Source: Pseudochrobactrum kiredjianiae (GTDB lineage: Bacteria > Pseudomonadota > Alphaproteobacteria > Rhizobiales > Rhizobiaceae). Taken from it: a stretch of DNA of 64,000 bases. The stretch covers positions 92,108-156,107 of the forward strand of contig NZ_JAUCBM010000007.1 of the NCBI RefSeq assembly GCF_030362795.1. Reading direction: 5' to 3'. The translations under genes were made by a program, and so were the position numbers. The notes beneath the pieces are model-generated. The model had not been told where the DNA came from and ran no database searches. It was given only the letters and a program-made list of their open reading frames with translations. Positions 18,498 through 27,879 of the stretch are shown here, piece after piece; the stretch's first letter is position 1, and each line of letters starts with the position of its first letter.

Positions 18498-19724
18498 ATG
18501 GAAACATTTTCTGCCTCTGAAACACCGCCGTCCTTTATGGATGTACTCAGCACCATTCCTGCACAGACATTGCTGCTTGCGGCGAGTTTTGTGCTGCTCT
18601 TTATTGTCATGCTGGTCTGGCTCTCCGGCCGTAACAGCAGAGCGATGATCCATGCGCAGTTCCAGTCGGAAGAACGCGCGCGGGAAGCAGAAATGCAGAT
18701 GCACTCCATCCTGAAAAGTCAGGCAGAAATGCAGGGGCGCATTCAGACCATGGCCGAGCTCTTCGGCTCGCGGCAGGCAGAACTGAATAAATCGATCCGC
18801 GACCGGCTGGATGGTATGACCAGTCATCTTGGCCGCAGCATCAATGAACAAACCCGTTCAACCCATGAAAACCTAAGCAAGCTGCAAGAGCGACTGGCGG
18901 TGATTGATACCGCGCAAAATAATATTCAATCCCTTGCCGGACAGGTCGTGCAGTTACAAGCCATTCTCGCCAACAAACAAACGCGCGGCGCTTTCGGCCA
19001 GTCACGGATGGAAGCGATTATTGCCGATGGTTTGCCAATGGGTGCCTATGAATTTCAGGCCACGCTATCCAACGGTATGCGGCCTGATTGTCTTGTACGG
19101 ATGCCCAATGGCACAGCCTCGCTGGTGGTCGATGCCAAATTCCCGCTGGAAAGCTGGAATGCGCTGAAAGCCTCCGAAACACCGGAAGCCAAACGCCATT
19201 ACGAACAGCAGTTTCGTCGTGATATGGAAGTTCATATCCGTGATATTGCCGCCAAATATTTCATCAGCGGTGAAACACAGGATACGGCTTTTCTGTTTGT
19301 GCCGTCAGAATCAATCTTTGCGGAAATTCATGAGAATTTTGAGGTCATTATCCAGCGGGCACATCGCTCACGCGTGGTGATTGTCTCACCTTCCCTGCTG
19401 ATGCTCTCCATTCAGGTGATTCAGTCTGTACTCAAAGATGCGCGGATGCGGGAGCAGGCACATCTTATTCAGGGCGAAGTCGTGCGGCTGATGGATGATG
19501 TTGCGCGCCTTGATGAACGGGTACGTAAATTACAAACCCACTTCTCGCAAGCGAGCCGCGACATTGATGATATTCTGATTTCGTCCTCTAAAGTCACCCG
19601 CCGTGGCGCAAAGATCGAAGCGCTGGAGCTAGGGGATAATACGGACAATCATGAGCAGAAAAAGACACCGGAACAGCCAGCGCTGCACCAGAATGGCGTT
19701 TCACAACCTCCACGTTTTTTATAG
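18498..19724 (+). CDS. rmuC: DNA recombination protein RmuC homologue
   Basis: RmuC is a predicted nuclease-fold protein that limits rearrangement at inverted repeats. The 408-residue protein has an N-terminal membrane anchor (about residues 18-40), a coiled-coil stretch (residues 55-140) and the RmuC domain with LVVDAKFPLESW, DIAAKYFISGETQDTAFLFVPSE and PSLLMLSIQVIQSVLKDARM. The C-terminal 30 residues are polar and variable. I chose the ATG at 18498 over the TTG two codons upstream. It is divergent from def. Confidence 0.93.
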   Translation: METFSASETPPSFMDVLSTIPAQTLLLAASFVLLFIVMLVWLSGRNSRAMIHAQFQSEERAREAEMQMHSILKSQAEMQGRIQTMAELFGSRQAELNKSIRDRLDGMTSHLGRSINEQTRSTHENLSKLQERLAVIDTAQNNIQSLAGQVVQLQAILANKQTRGAFGQSRMEAIIADGLPMGAYEFQATLSNGMRPDCLVRMPNGTASLVVDAKFPLESWNALKASETPEAKRHYEQQFRRDMEVHIRDIAAKYFISGETQDTAFLFVPSESIFAEIHENFEVIIQRAHRSRVVIVSPSLLMLSIQVIQSVLKDARMREQAHLIQGEVVRLMDDVARLDERVRKLQTHFSQASRDIDDILISSSKVTRRGAKIEALELGDNTDNHEQKKTPEQPALHQNGVSQPPRFL

Positions 19725-20072
19725 CGACCAGCTTTGCAGAATCTATTTTTTAAAGCGGCATTCTAAGCCTTTGCAATTGCCCGTTTAAAACCGGATAAGA
19801 TACAGACAAAAGCTTATTTTACTCAATAAAATTAACTATTTAGTCTTTATTCGCTACAGAAATTAAATGCATAACAGGACATTCCAACCCGTCATACACC
19901 AATTATCCGGCGCTCAGCCAAAACCACAATCGCAGAATCTAAAGCTCAAATCTTGCTCCCAAGTCCTTGCCCCGACAAATAAAAAACCGGCCACACAAGG
20001 TAACCGGCTTTAATTTCACGATAAAAATCAGTCACTTATGTCTTTATATACAACATAAAGCCCAGAGTCTCA
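19725..20072. other. Intergenic stretch without a gene
   Basis: Between the rmuC stop and the convergent SelW-like gene I see only AT-rich sequence and, at its right end, one hairpin that may terminate the minus-strand gene (separate entry). No conserved ORF or RNA is recognised. Confidence 0.6.
19984..20014 (-). terminator. Weak terminator after the SelW-like gene
   Basis: Read on the minus strand, aaagccgg and ccggtttt form an eight-pair stem with one G-U pair, followed by a T-run. Confidence 0.5.
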
Positions 20073-20324
20073 TCAGCCCTTCACTGTCTCACGGATACGT
20101 GCGACCAACGCATCGGTTTCCGGAAAGCCGTTTTCGACTTTACGATCCCAAACAATCTGATCATTCAGGCGGATAATGTAGTTGCCGTCGCCACCAGGGA
20201 TAAGTGCAATCTCACCGACCTCATCACCGAATGCCTGCAATAATTCCTGTGCTGCCCAGGCAGCGCGAAGCATCCAGTTGCACTGGATGCAATATTCAAT
20301 CGTAATACGTGGTTTAGTGGTCAT
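20073..20324 (-). CDS. SelT/SelW/SelH-family (Rdx) protein, Cys version
   Basis: An 83-residue thioredoxin-like protein with the family layout: an N-terminal beta strand followed by YCIQCNW, a CxxC redox site, then AAWAAQELLQAFGDEVGEIALIPG and a central IRLNDQIVWDRKVENGFPE, where W-D-R-K matches the Rdx signature. It is the non-selenocysteine form. The substrate is unknown; the family is thought to have thiol-disulfide roles. The ATG at 20324 fits; the longer frame would run back through the lepA terminator. Confidence 0.9.
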   Translation of the reverse strand: MTTKPRITIEYCIQCNWMLRAAWAAQELLQAFGDEVGEIALIPGGDGNYIIRLNDQIVWDRKVENGFPETDALVARIRETVKG

Positions 20325-20353
20325 ATTGAAAATCCCATATCTGGTTAAAGCAA

Positions 20354-20371
20354 ACCCGCCAAAAGGCGGGT
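20354..20371 (-). terminator. Hairpin after lepA
   Basis: A perfect seven-base stem with a four-base loop is followed by TTTG on the minus strand, between the lepA stop and the SelW-like start. Confidence 0.65.
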
Positions 20372-20397
20372 CTGTAAAAACTGTTATTTTGAAGTGA

Positions 20398-22206
20398 TTA
20401 TTCATCACCCATTTTAAGCGCCTGAATGAAAGCTTCCTGAGGAATTTCCACTTTACCGAACTGACGCATGCGCTTCTTACCTTCCTTCTGTTTATCCAGA
20501 AGTTTGCGCTTACGCGAGATATCGCCGCCGTAACATTTCGCTGTCACGTCTTTACGCAGAGCCGAAATGGTCTCACGCGCCACGATACGTCCGCCGATTG
20601 CCGCCTGAATCGGAATCTTGAACATATGCTGCGGGATCAGTTCTTTCAGCTTCTCACACATCACACGACCGCGTTTTTCAGCAGCCGAGCGGTGTACCAG
20701 CATCGAAAGCGCGTCAACCGGCTCGTCATTGACGAGGATCGACATTTTCACCAGATCGCCTTCTTTATATTCCGACAGATTATAGTCGAAAGAAGCATAA
20801 CCCTTAGAAATCGACTTCAGACGATCGTAGAAATCAAACACCACTTCGTTGAGTGGCAGTTCATAAGTCACCATCGCACGCGGGCCGACATAGGACAGAT
20901 CCACCTGAATACCGCGACGCTCCTGACAGAGTTTCAGGATCGAACCCAGATATTCATCCGGCGTCAGAATTGTCGCCTTAATCCAAGGCTCTTCGATGGA
21001 AGTGATTTTCACCACATCCGGCATATCCGCCGGATTGTGCAGTTCTTTCACCGAACCGTCGAGCATATTCATGCGATAGACAACCGATGGTGCGGTTGCA
21101 ATCAGATCAAGATTGAACTCGCGCTCAAGGCGTTCCTGAATGATTTCAAGATGCAACAGCCCCAAGAACCCGCAGCGGAAACCAAAGCCCAGCGCCGCCG
21201 ATGTTTCCATCTCAAAGGAGAAGCTCGCATCATTGAGACGCAGCTTGCCCATAGCGCCACGCAGGTCTTCAAAATCAGCCGCATCCACAGGAAACAGGCC
21301 GCAGAACACCACCGGCTGCGCCGGTTTAAAGCCTGTCAGCATATTGGCTGTCGGGCGCTTGTCCTCAGTGATCGTATCACCAACGCGGGTATCCGCAACT
21401 TCCTTAATCGAAGCGGTGATAAAACCAAGTTCACCCGGCCCCAAATCCTCAACGGATAGCATTTTTGGTGTAAAAACGCCGACGCGCTCTACCGGATATT
21501 TAGCACCCGTGCCCATCATACGGATGGTCTGGCCTTTTTTCAGCACGCCATCAATAATGCGCACCAGCACGATCACGCCGAGATAAGTGTCATACCAGCT
21601 ATCCACCAGCATGGCTTTGAGCGGCGCATCGCGATCGCCCTCTTTCGGTGCCGGCAGACGATTAACAATCGCTTCCAGTACATCAGGAATACCGATGCCG
21701 CTTTTAGCGGAAATCATAACAGCATCCGATGCATCGATACCGATCACATCTTCAACCTGTTCTTTCACGCGGTCAGGATCAGCTGCAGGGAGATCAATCT
21801 TATTCAGCACAACAACCAGATCGTGATTATTGTCGATCGCCTGATAAACATTGGCCAGTGTCTGCGCTTCCACGCCCTGTGAGGCATCAACCACCAGCAG
21901 CGAGCCTTCACAGGCCGCAAGCGAGCGGGAAACTTCATAGGCAAAGTCAACGTGTCCCGGTGTGTCGATCAGGTTGAGAACATAGTCCTCACCATTTTTC
22001 GCACGATAATTCAAACGCACGGTCTGCGCCTTGATCGTGATGCCGCGCTCGCGCTCGATTTCCATCGAGTCGAGCACCTGCTCTTTCATCTCACGATTTT
22101 CAAGGCCACCGGTCTGCTGAATCAGACGGTCGGCAAGGGTCGACTTCCCATGATCAATATGGGCGACGATGGAAAAATTCCGGATATGGTCAAGTGGTGT
22201 GCTCAT
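20398..22206 (-). CDS. lepA: Elongation factor 4
   Basis: LepA/EF4 is a ribosomal GTPase that affects elongation and 30S assembly. The 602-residue length is standard. G motifs are [14 protein letters not shown] (G1), [11 protein letters not shown] (G2), DTPGHVDF (G3), NKIDLPAA (G4) and a G5-like SAKSG. Domains II and III and the C-terminal domain follow, including [13 protein letters not shown], the EF-G-like domain V with a GYASFDY loop, and the LepA-only tail with [25 protein letters not shown]. Confidence 0.97.
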   Translation of the reverse strand: MSTPLDHIRNFSIVAHIDHGKSTLADRLIQQTGGLENREMKEQVLDSMEIERERGITIKAQTVRLNYRAKNGEDYVLNLIDTPGHVDFAYEVSRSLAACEGSLLVVDASQGVEAQTLANVYQAIDNNHDLVVVLNKIDLPAADPDRVKEQVEDVIGIDASDAVMISAKSGIGIPDVLEAIVNRLPAPKEGDRDAPLKAMLVDSWYDTYLGVIVLVRIIDGVLKKGQTIRMMGTGAKYPVERVGVFTPKMLSVEDLGPGELGFITASIKEVADTRVGDTITEDKRPTANMLTGFKPAQPVVFCGLFPVDAADFEDLRGAMGKLRLNDASFSFEMETSAALGFGFRCGFLGLLHLEIIQERLEREFNLDLIATAPSVVYRMNMLDGSVKELHNPADMPDVVKITSIEEPWIKATILTPDEYLGSILKLCQERRGIQVDLSYVGPRAMVTYELPLNEVVFDFYDRLKSISKGYASFDYNLSEYKEGDLVKMSILVNDEPVDALSMLVHRSAAEKRGRVMCEKLKELIPQHMFKIPIQAAIGGRIVARETISALRKDVTAKCYGGDISRKRKLLDKQKEGKKRMRQFGKVEIPQEAFIQALKMGDE

Positions 22207-22482
22207 GCGCGCGATTTAGCAGCAGAATTGCGCAAAGGCAAAGGGGTTTCGTGCAAATCGGGGCAAATCAGGGCTTAAAGTTCAATCTTTCGGGGTATGG
22301 AGCATTATGTCCCCTTTGCGAAGCAGCAAAAAACCAGTAAAGCGGTGCAAAAAGCTGGTAATGCGCTTAAAAGCTTTAAGCAACAGCATGAAAGAGTTTA
22401 CGGTTCTGCGGGCATAACACTGATAAGCAGTAGCCTTAAGAGTCGTAGAATGCCGCAATAGGACCGGCGCAGGAGACAGGTC

Positions 22483-23472
22483 ATGGACACGCAAACGCTT
22501 AATCACCGTACATCCCCAAAGCTGGTTACAGTTTTCGGCGGCTCAGGCTTTGTCGGGCGTCATGTGGTTGATGCACTGGCACGTCGCGGCTTTCGCGTCC
22601 GCGTTGCTGTGCGTAAGCCGGAAGTTGCCTATTATATGCAGCCGCTCGGCAATATCGGTCAAATCCAGCTGGTACAGGCCAATATCCGTCATCGCTGGTC
22701 AATTGAACGTGCTGTCAAAGGTGCGGACTATGTGGTCAATCTGGTCGGCATCCTGTCTGAAAGCGGTAAACAGCGCTTCAACACTGTGCATGCAATTGGT
22801 GCAAAACACGTAGCCGAAGTGGTCGCAGCTGCCGGTCTGCCGCTGTTGCATATGTCTGCACTCGGTGCAGACCTGAAAAGCGCATCGGAATATGCCCGCA
22901 CCAAGGCCGAAGCTGAACGTCAAGTACTGAGCATTAAACCGGATGCAATTATTCTGCGTCCGAGTGTTGTTTTCGGCCCTGAAGATCAGTTCTTCAATAA
23001 ATTCTCCAGCATGTCGCGTTTCTCGCCATTCATGCCTTTGATCGGCGGCGGCAAAACACAGTTCCAGCCGGTTTATGTCGGCGATGTGGCTGAAGTTATT
23101 GCCCGTGCAGTGGAAGGTAAATTGCAGTCCGGCAAGACCTACGAGCTGGGCGGTGCAGAAGTGCTGACACTGCGTCGTTGCATGGAACTGTCGCTAGAAG
23201 TGATTGGTCGCAAACGCATGTTTATCAATCTGCCTTGGTGGGTTGCGAGCCTGCAGGGCAAAATTCTCGGCCTGCTGCCAAATCCACCGCTGACCAGCGA
23301 CCATGTTAAACTGCTGAAAAGCAATAATGTGGTTTCACAAGAAGCCGCCGATGCTGATCTGACATTGGAAGGTCTGGGCATCAAACCTCAGGCTGTGGAT
23401 GCGATCCTGCCGTCTTATCTCTGGCGCTACCGTGCGCTGGGTCAGTATGACAAAGCAAGTCTGGCACGCTAA
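22483..23472 (+). CDS. Complex I NDUFA9-like NAD(P)-binding protein
   Basis: A 329-residue extended SDR protein. A dinucleotide-binding VTVFGGSGFVGRHV is near residue 16, followed by VRVAVRKPE, VNLVGILSESGKQRF, AIGAKHVAE and the modified active site EYARTKAEAE, with the usual PSVVFGPEDQFFNKF of the NDUFA9/39-kDa subunit-like group. Bacterial members are thought to help respiratory complex I or quinone-linked functions, but this is not proven. AGGAGA lies 7 bases upstream of the ATG. It is followed by a good terminator and by the convergent uppP. Confidence 0.9.
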   Translation: MDTQTLNHRTSPKLVTVFGGSGFVGRHVVDALARRGFRVRVAVRKPEVAYYMQPLGNIGQIQLVQANIRHRWSIERAVKGADYVVNLVGILSESGKQRFNTVHAIGAKHVAEVVAAAGLPLLHMSALGADLKSASEYARTKAEAERQVLSIKPDAIILRPSVVFGPEDQFFNKFSSMSRFSPFMPLIGGGKTQFQPVYVGDVAEVIARAVEGKLQSGKTYELGGAEVLTLRRCMELSLEVIGRKRMFINLPWWVASLQGKILGLLPNPPLTSDHVKLLKSNNVVSQEAADADLTLEGLGIKPQAVDAILPSYLWRYRALGQYDKASLAR

Positions 23473-23498
23473 TCCAGACCTTATTACCCGAATAAAAC

Positions 23499-23523
23499 AA
23501 AGGCCCCATTACGGGGCCTTTTC
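23499..23523. terminator. Terminator between NDUFA9-like gene and uppP
   Basis: An eight-pair stem with ggcccc/ggggcc core and a five-base loop, with A-run and T-run flanks. Confidence 0.85.
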
Positions 23524-23551
23524 TGTATCACGCTTATATTGTTTTGAAACC

Positions 23552-24358
23552 TCAGCCCCAAACCAGTAATGCAGCCAGTCCGGCAGAACCTACAATCAGG
23601 CGCCACCAGGCGAATACCGCAAAACCGTGACGGGACACATAATCCAGCAGATAACGCACAACAATCACACCGGAAATAAAGGCCGCGGCAAAGCCGATAC
23701 CGATCTGCGCCATGTCATTGGTTGAGAGCAATGCGTGGTTTTTATAAAGATCATAGGCAAAAGCACCGGCCATTGTCGGCATTGCCAGAAAGAATGAAAA
23801 CTCTGCCGCAGAGCGTTTATCCGAACCCATCAGCAAAGCGCCGACAATGGTGGAACCGGAACGCGATACACCCGGAATCATGGCCAGACACTGCACAGCA
23901 CCAATCGCGAAACACATTTTCAGCGGATATTGCGTCACATCATTATAGCGCGGGCGCAGCGGCAGACGATCAACCCACAGCAAAATAAACCCGCCGGCAA
24001 TCAGCATGATACACACCAGCATCGGCGTCTCAAACAAAACCTGTTTGATATAGCTATGTGCAAAAGCACCGATCACTGCCGCAGGCAAAAATGCCAGCAG
24101 AATGCCCCCCACAAAACGCCTTGCGCCTGCATCACGCGGCAAATCAGTGATCAATTTCCACAAACGCCCGAAATAAACACTTAAAATTGCGAGAATAGCG
24201 CCCAGCTGAATCAGCACTTCAAAAGTGCGTCCGGTGGATTCAAAGCCTAAAAAATGCCCCGCCAGCAAAAGATGGCCCGTAGACGAGACCGGCAGGAACT
24301 CTGTCAGACCTTCCAGAAGACCGAGAATCGCAGCCTCGAATATTGCCCATGCGTCCAT
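23552..24358 (-). CDS. uppP: Undecaprenyl-diphosphatase UppP (BacA)
   Basis: UppP dephosphorylates undecaprenyl pyrophosphate to recycle the lipid carrier for cell-wall and polysaccharide assembly. The 268-residue polytopic protein has both signature motifs: [18 protein letters not shown] near the N-terminus with the catalytic Glu-Glu region, and [11 protein letters not shown] near residue 165. About eight helices are visible. The divergent neighbour is an FzlA-like cell-division gene, so the region joins envelope functions. Confidence 0.96.
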   Translation of the reverse strand: MDAWAIFEAAILGLLEGLTEFLPVSSTGHLLLAGHFLGFESTGRTFEVLIQLGAILAILSVYFGRLWKLITDLPRDAGARRFVGGILLAFLPAAVIGAFAHSYIKQVLFETPMLVCIMLIAGGFILLWVDRLPLRPRYNDVTQYPLKMCFAIGAVQCLAMIPGVSRSGSTIVGALLMGSDKRSAAEFSFFLAMPTMAGAFAYDLYKNHALLSTNDMAQIGIGFAAAFISGVIVVRYLLDYVSRHGFAVFAWWRLIVGSAGLAALLVWG

Positions 24359-24790
24359 AATGCCGAATACCTTTGTCTGCGTTATCTCAATATTGCTGCC
24401 GGATCTGACAGGCTTTAAGTAGCTGTTTTATACAGAGAACCTGTCAGCAAGCTGAAAGTGAATAAAAACATTTGCCCTGCCTTAAATTTAGCCTGTTCAA
24501 ATGTTTGTACTCAAAATGCATTTCATTTCTATGTAACGCACCCGTCCTAACTAATTATTTATAGGAAGCACCTATAATTACGTGAAATGCTTCGCAACTG
24601 TATTTTTCTTTCGCCTGCGGCTCCATCTACCAATCGCTTGCGGCTCAGGCTAAAACCCTGTGAATTGACCTTCATTGAGGTCTGCCTTCTTCACAGATCA
24701 GCTGCAAGCTGACAGACCATTCAGGCTGCTTACCGGTTCTGCTCATGACGTGACCGGTAACAGCCACATCTGAAAGTACTATCGACCCAC
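24359..24790. other. Intergenic region with several hairpins, no gene
   Basis: This 430-bp stretch between uppP and the GST-like gene contains several small inverted repeats: gcatttca at 24518 with tgaaatgc near 24582, ctgtgaa/ttcacag around 24659-24698 and accggt/accggt around 24730-24755. No ORF with plausible coding features was seen. It probably contains promoters for both divergent genes plus remnants of palindromic elements. Confidence 0.5.
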
Positions 24791-25483
24791 ATGCTCACGC
24801 TGTTTCACCATCCGATGTCCACAACCTCCCGTTATATCCGCCTTATTCTCAATGAATATGGCGTGGAAGCGGAAATGATTGAGGAACGTCCGTGGTCACG
24901 CAGAAAAGAGTTTCTGGCGCTCAATCCGGCGGGCACTCTGCCGGTCTTGCTGGCTGAAAATGACTGGCCGGTTGTCGGTGCTACTGTGATTGCAGAATAT
25001 ATGGACGAGACACGCGGCGCATTAAAACGCAACCGCCGCCTGCTGCCAGAAACTCCGATGGAGCGCGCCGAAGTGCGCCGTCTCGTTGACTGGTTTCTGA
25101 TCAAATTTGAAAATGAAGTCACCCGCCACCTTGCCCGCGAGCGCGTATTCAAATTGCAGATGTCGCAGGAAATGGGCTCCTCAGCACCGGATTCCACCGC
25201 AATTCGCGCAGCCCGTGCTAATATCCGCCAGCATTTGCGTTATACTGACTGGCTTGCCGCCACACGCAACTGGCTGGCCGGTGATACGCCGAGCTATGCC
25301 GATATGGCAGCCGCCGCTGGCATCTCTGTTCTGGATTACTTAGGTGAAATTGAATGGGCAGAGCACCGTGCTACCCGTGAATGGTATGCACGCATGAAAT
25401 CCCGTCCTTCTTTCCGTCCGCTGCTCGCTGATCGCGTACGCGGCATTTTTCCGGCATCTCATTATGGCGACCTCGATTTCTGA
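24791..25483 (+). CDS. fzlA: Glutathione S-transferase-fold protein, probably FtsZ-binding FzlA
   Basis: A 230-residue GST-fold protein with the thioredoxin-like N-terminal domain (MLTLFHHPMSTTSRYIRLIL, then LNPAGTLPVLL with the cis-Pro) and an all-helical C-terminal domain (NWLAGDTPSYADMAAAAGISVLDYLG). The N-terminus and the EERPWSRRKEFLALNPAGTLP segment resemble alphaproteobacterial FzlA, which binds FtsZ filaments and drives constriction. Location between uppP and queG is, as far as I recall, the common order for that gene. A generic GST cannot be excluded without an alignment. Confidence 0.7.
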   Translation: MLTLFHHPMSTTSRYIRLILNEYGVEAEMIEERPWSRRKEFLALNPAGTLPVLLAENDWPVVGATVIAEYMDETRGALKRNRRLLPETPMERAEVRRLVDWFLIKFENEVTRHLARERVFKLQMSQEMGSSAPDSTAIRAARANIRQHLRYTDWLAATRNWLAGDTPSYADMAAAAGISVLDYLGEIEWAEHRATREWYARMKSRPSFRPLLADRVRGIFPASHYGDLDF

Positions 25484-26663
25484 TCACACACCAAAGAAAC
25501 CGCTGCCCAAGAGTGATGAGCCGTCTGCTGTCCGTCTGAAACGCTTTTTAATGGAAGAAGCGGCAGCGGTCGGCTTTGATGTTGTGGCCATTACCACACC
25601 GGATGCTATCCCTGAGGCACCACAGCGGTTGCGCTATTTTCTGGATCGCGGCCACCATGGCTCAATGGAATGGCTGGAGGAGACGGCTGATCGTCGTTCA
25701 AACCCAGCTGAGTTGTGGCATGAGGTGCGTTCCATCGTCATGCTGGCGATGAATTACGGCCCCGACCATGATCCGCGTGCCTTACAAGACAAAAAAGACT
25801 GCGGCGCAATTTCGGTCTATGCACAGAACCGCGACTATCACGATATTATCAAAGGCAAACTCAAACATATGGCCAGCCGCTTTGCTGCGCGTACCGGCCA
25901 TGAGGTGAAAGTCTTTGTAGATACGGCGCCGGTGATGGAAAAGCCGCTGGCCGTGTCTGCCGGTATGGGCTGGCAGGGCAAACACACCAATATGGTCAGT
26001 CGTGACTATGGCTCATGGCTGTTTCTCGGTTCGATTTTCACGACCGCTGATCTGGAACCGGATCATACTGGCAAAGACAGCTGCGGCAAATGCCGTGCCT
26101 GCCTCGACGCCTGCCCGACCAACGCTTTTCCTGCGCCCTATCAGATTGATGCACGGCGCTGCATTTCTTATCTCACGATTGAGAATAAAGGGCCAATCCC
26201 GCACGAATTCCGCGCCATGATGGGCAACCGCATCTATGGGTGTGATGATTGCCTGTCCGCCTGCCCGTGGAACAAATTTGCCCAAGTGTCCCGCGAGGCT
26301 AAATTACAGGCGCGTGAAGAGTTGAAAGAACCACCGCTGGAACAGCTTTTGCAGCTGGATGATCCGGCGTTCCGCACACTCTTCAGCGGCTCACCGGTCA
26401 AGCGTATCGGTCGCGACCGGTTTATCCGCAATGTTCTGATTGCAGCCGGTAATTCAGATAATCCCGCCTATCTCCCGATCATTGAGCAATTGCTGGATGA
26501 TCCGGTGCCCGTCACCCGCGGTGCTGCCGTCTGGGCATTATCGCGCCTTGCATCGGAACCGGAATTTTCACGCCATAAAAACCAGTATCTTCCCCTTGAA
26601 CAAGAGGCGGAAGTGATTGAAGAATGGCTGCATGCTTCAACGCAGAACGAGAAAGACCAATAA
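25464..26663 (+). CDS. queG: tRNA epoxyqueuosine(34) reductase QueG
   Basis: QueG is a cobalamin- and 4Fe-4S-dependent enzyme that performs the last step of queuosine synthesis in tRNA. The 399-residue protein has the DUF1730 region with RSIVMLAMNYG, VFVDTAPVMEKPLA and GMGWQGKHTNMV, then two ferredoxin-type clusters, CGKCRACLDACPTNAF and CDDCLSACPWNKFA, and a C-terminal HEAT-like repeat. The start at 25464 lies 20 bases inside the preceding gene, and the stop TAATG overlaps the next start, so the three genes should be co-translated. Confidence 0.96.
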   Translation: MATSISDHTPKKPLPKSDEPSAVRLKRFLMEEAAAVGFDVVAITTPDAIPEAPQRLRYFLDRGHHGSMEWLEETADRRSNPAELWHEVRSIVMLAMNYGPDHDPRALQDKKDCGAISVYAQNRDYHDIIKGKLKHMASRFAARTGHEVKVFVDTAPVMEKPLAVSAGMGWQGKHTNMVSRDYGSWLFLGSIFTTADLEPDHTGKDSCGKCRACLDACPTNAFPAPYQIDARRCISYLTIENKGPIPHEFRAMMGNRIYGCDDCLSACPWNKFAQVSREAKLQAREELKEPPLEQLLQLDDPAFRTLFSGSPVKRIGRDRFIRNVLIAAGNSDNPAYLPIIEQLLDDPVPVTRGAAVWALSRLASEPEFSRHKNQYLPLEQEAEVIEEWLHASTQNEKDQ

Positions 26664-27574
26664 TGCATATTTTTCTGTTTGGTACCGGCTATTCCGCGCA
26701 TTATTTTGTGGAGGCACTGCGACAAAATCCGGCAGCCAATATCCGCTCGGTCACCGGCACTATCCGCCGCCCGGAGCAAGCAGAAGCGCTGCGCGAAGCT
26801 GGTATCAATCCGGTCTTTTTTGATGCAGAACAGGGCTTGAATGCACAATTGCTCGATGAGTTAAATCAGGCAACGCATATCGTCTCCTCGGTTGCGCCGC
26901 TGACAGGCAGCGCTGAGGATACAGACCCGATTTTGCGCCTGATGCCGGAAGGCTTACTGCATTACGCGCCACAAGCACGCTTTATCAGCTATCTTTCAAC
27001 CATCGGTGTTTACGGCGATTATCAGGGCGCATGGGTCGATGAAAATTCAGAACTAAAACCGCTTTCCGCGCGCTCTGCTGCCCGCGTAACCGCTGAAAAA
27101 GAATGGCTGACACAGGTTGAGAATACAGACATTGCCTGCGCGATTTTGCGTATTGCCGGTATTTACGGCCCGTCGTTTCAGGGGCAGGCACGCAACGCTC
27201 TGGCCAGCATCAAACAAGGTCGCGCCCATCGTCTGATCAAAAAAGACCATGTTTTCAACCGCATCCATGTTGAAGATATTGGCGGTGCATTGGCACATCT
27301 CAGCATTAACACTCTTGGCGGCATCTATAATCTTGCCGATGATGAACCGGCAGCGGCACATGAAATTATTTCCTATGCCGCGGACTTGCTGGGAGTTACG
27401 CCACCGCCAGCGATTAATTATGAAACAGCAGAATTGACCCCGATGGCACGCTCCTTCTATCAGGAGTGCAAACGCGCTTCCAACGCAGCGCTGAAAGCAA
27501 CAGACTATACTCTGCGCTATCCGAACTATCGCACAGGCTTGCAAAAACTACATCAAAACGGTGAAGGTGTCTGA
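26663..27574 (+). CDS. NAD-dependent epimerase/SDR-family protein
   Basis: A 303-residue extended SDR-like protein: MHIFLFGTGYSAHYF is the dinucleotide-binding motif, HIVSSVAPL and ISYLSTIGVYGDY follow, and GIYGPSFQG lies near residue 175. The usual YxxxK is not obvious (ARVTAEKEW occupies the place), as in YeeZ-like members, so catalysis is uncertain. The start is the ATG formed by the queG stop (TAATG). The function is unknown. Confidence 0.8.
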   Translation: MHIFLFGTGYSAHYFVEALRQNPAANIRSVTGTIRRPEQAEALREAGINPVFFDAEQGLNAQLLDELNQATHIVSSVAPLTGSAEDTDPILRLMPEGLLHYAPQARFISYLSTIGVYGDYQGAWVDENSELKPLSARSAARVTAEKEWLTQVENTDIACAILRIAGIYGPSFQGQARNALASIKQGRAHRLIKKDHVFNRIHVEDIGGALAHLSINTLGGIYNLADDEPAAAHEIISYAADLLGVTPPPAINYETAELTPMARSFYQECKRASNAALKATDYTLRYPNYRTGLQKLHQNGEGV

Positions 27575-27608
27575 ACACTGACCACCTGTGATATTTTTAC
27601 GCTTGCCA

Positions 27609-27828
27609 GCTAGAGCGGTTTACGTTCAGATTAGATCATGGCGCTCGCTCTAGTTTCTTTAGTTTGTCGCATTCTTACGGACTGTCCAAGTTGATCCAAC
27701 TTGACTGTAAAATGCTCTAAAGCATGTCGCAGCTAAATGTATTCATTTAGCGTTCGCGAACATGCGATAATTAAAAGAATCTAGAGCGAGCGCAGTGGGT
27801 ACGATTAAACGCAACACGCTCTAGAGCA
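27609..27828. repeat. Nested palindromic element (about 220 bp), MITE-like
   Basis: The outer arms gctagagcg...cgctcgctctag (27610-27653) and ctagagcgagcg...cgctctagag (27781-27828) are imperfect inverted copies. The next arms in, ctctagtttctttagtttgtcgcat (27648-27672, shown in part) and atgcgataattaaaagaat (27763-27780), are also complementary. The centre holds gctaaatg/catttagc. No ORF is present. It fills most of the gap between the SDR gene and mepA. Confidence 0.6.
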
Positions 27829-27879
27829 ACGCAGTTGATGCTATGCTTATATGAATTGAATAACCGGAAACCTGTTCTC

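Noticed and set aside
20626..21459. 277-codon plus-strand ORF opposite lepA
   Set aside because: It lies wholly within lepA, which is unmistakable, and has no motif of its own.
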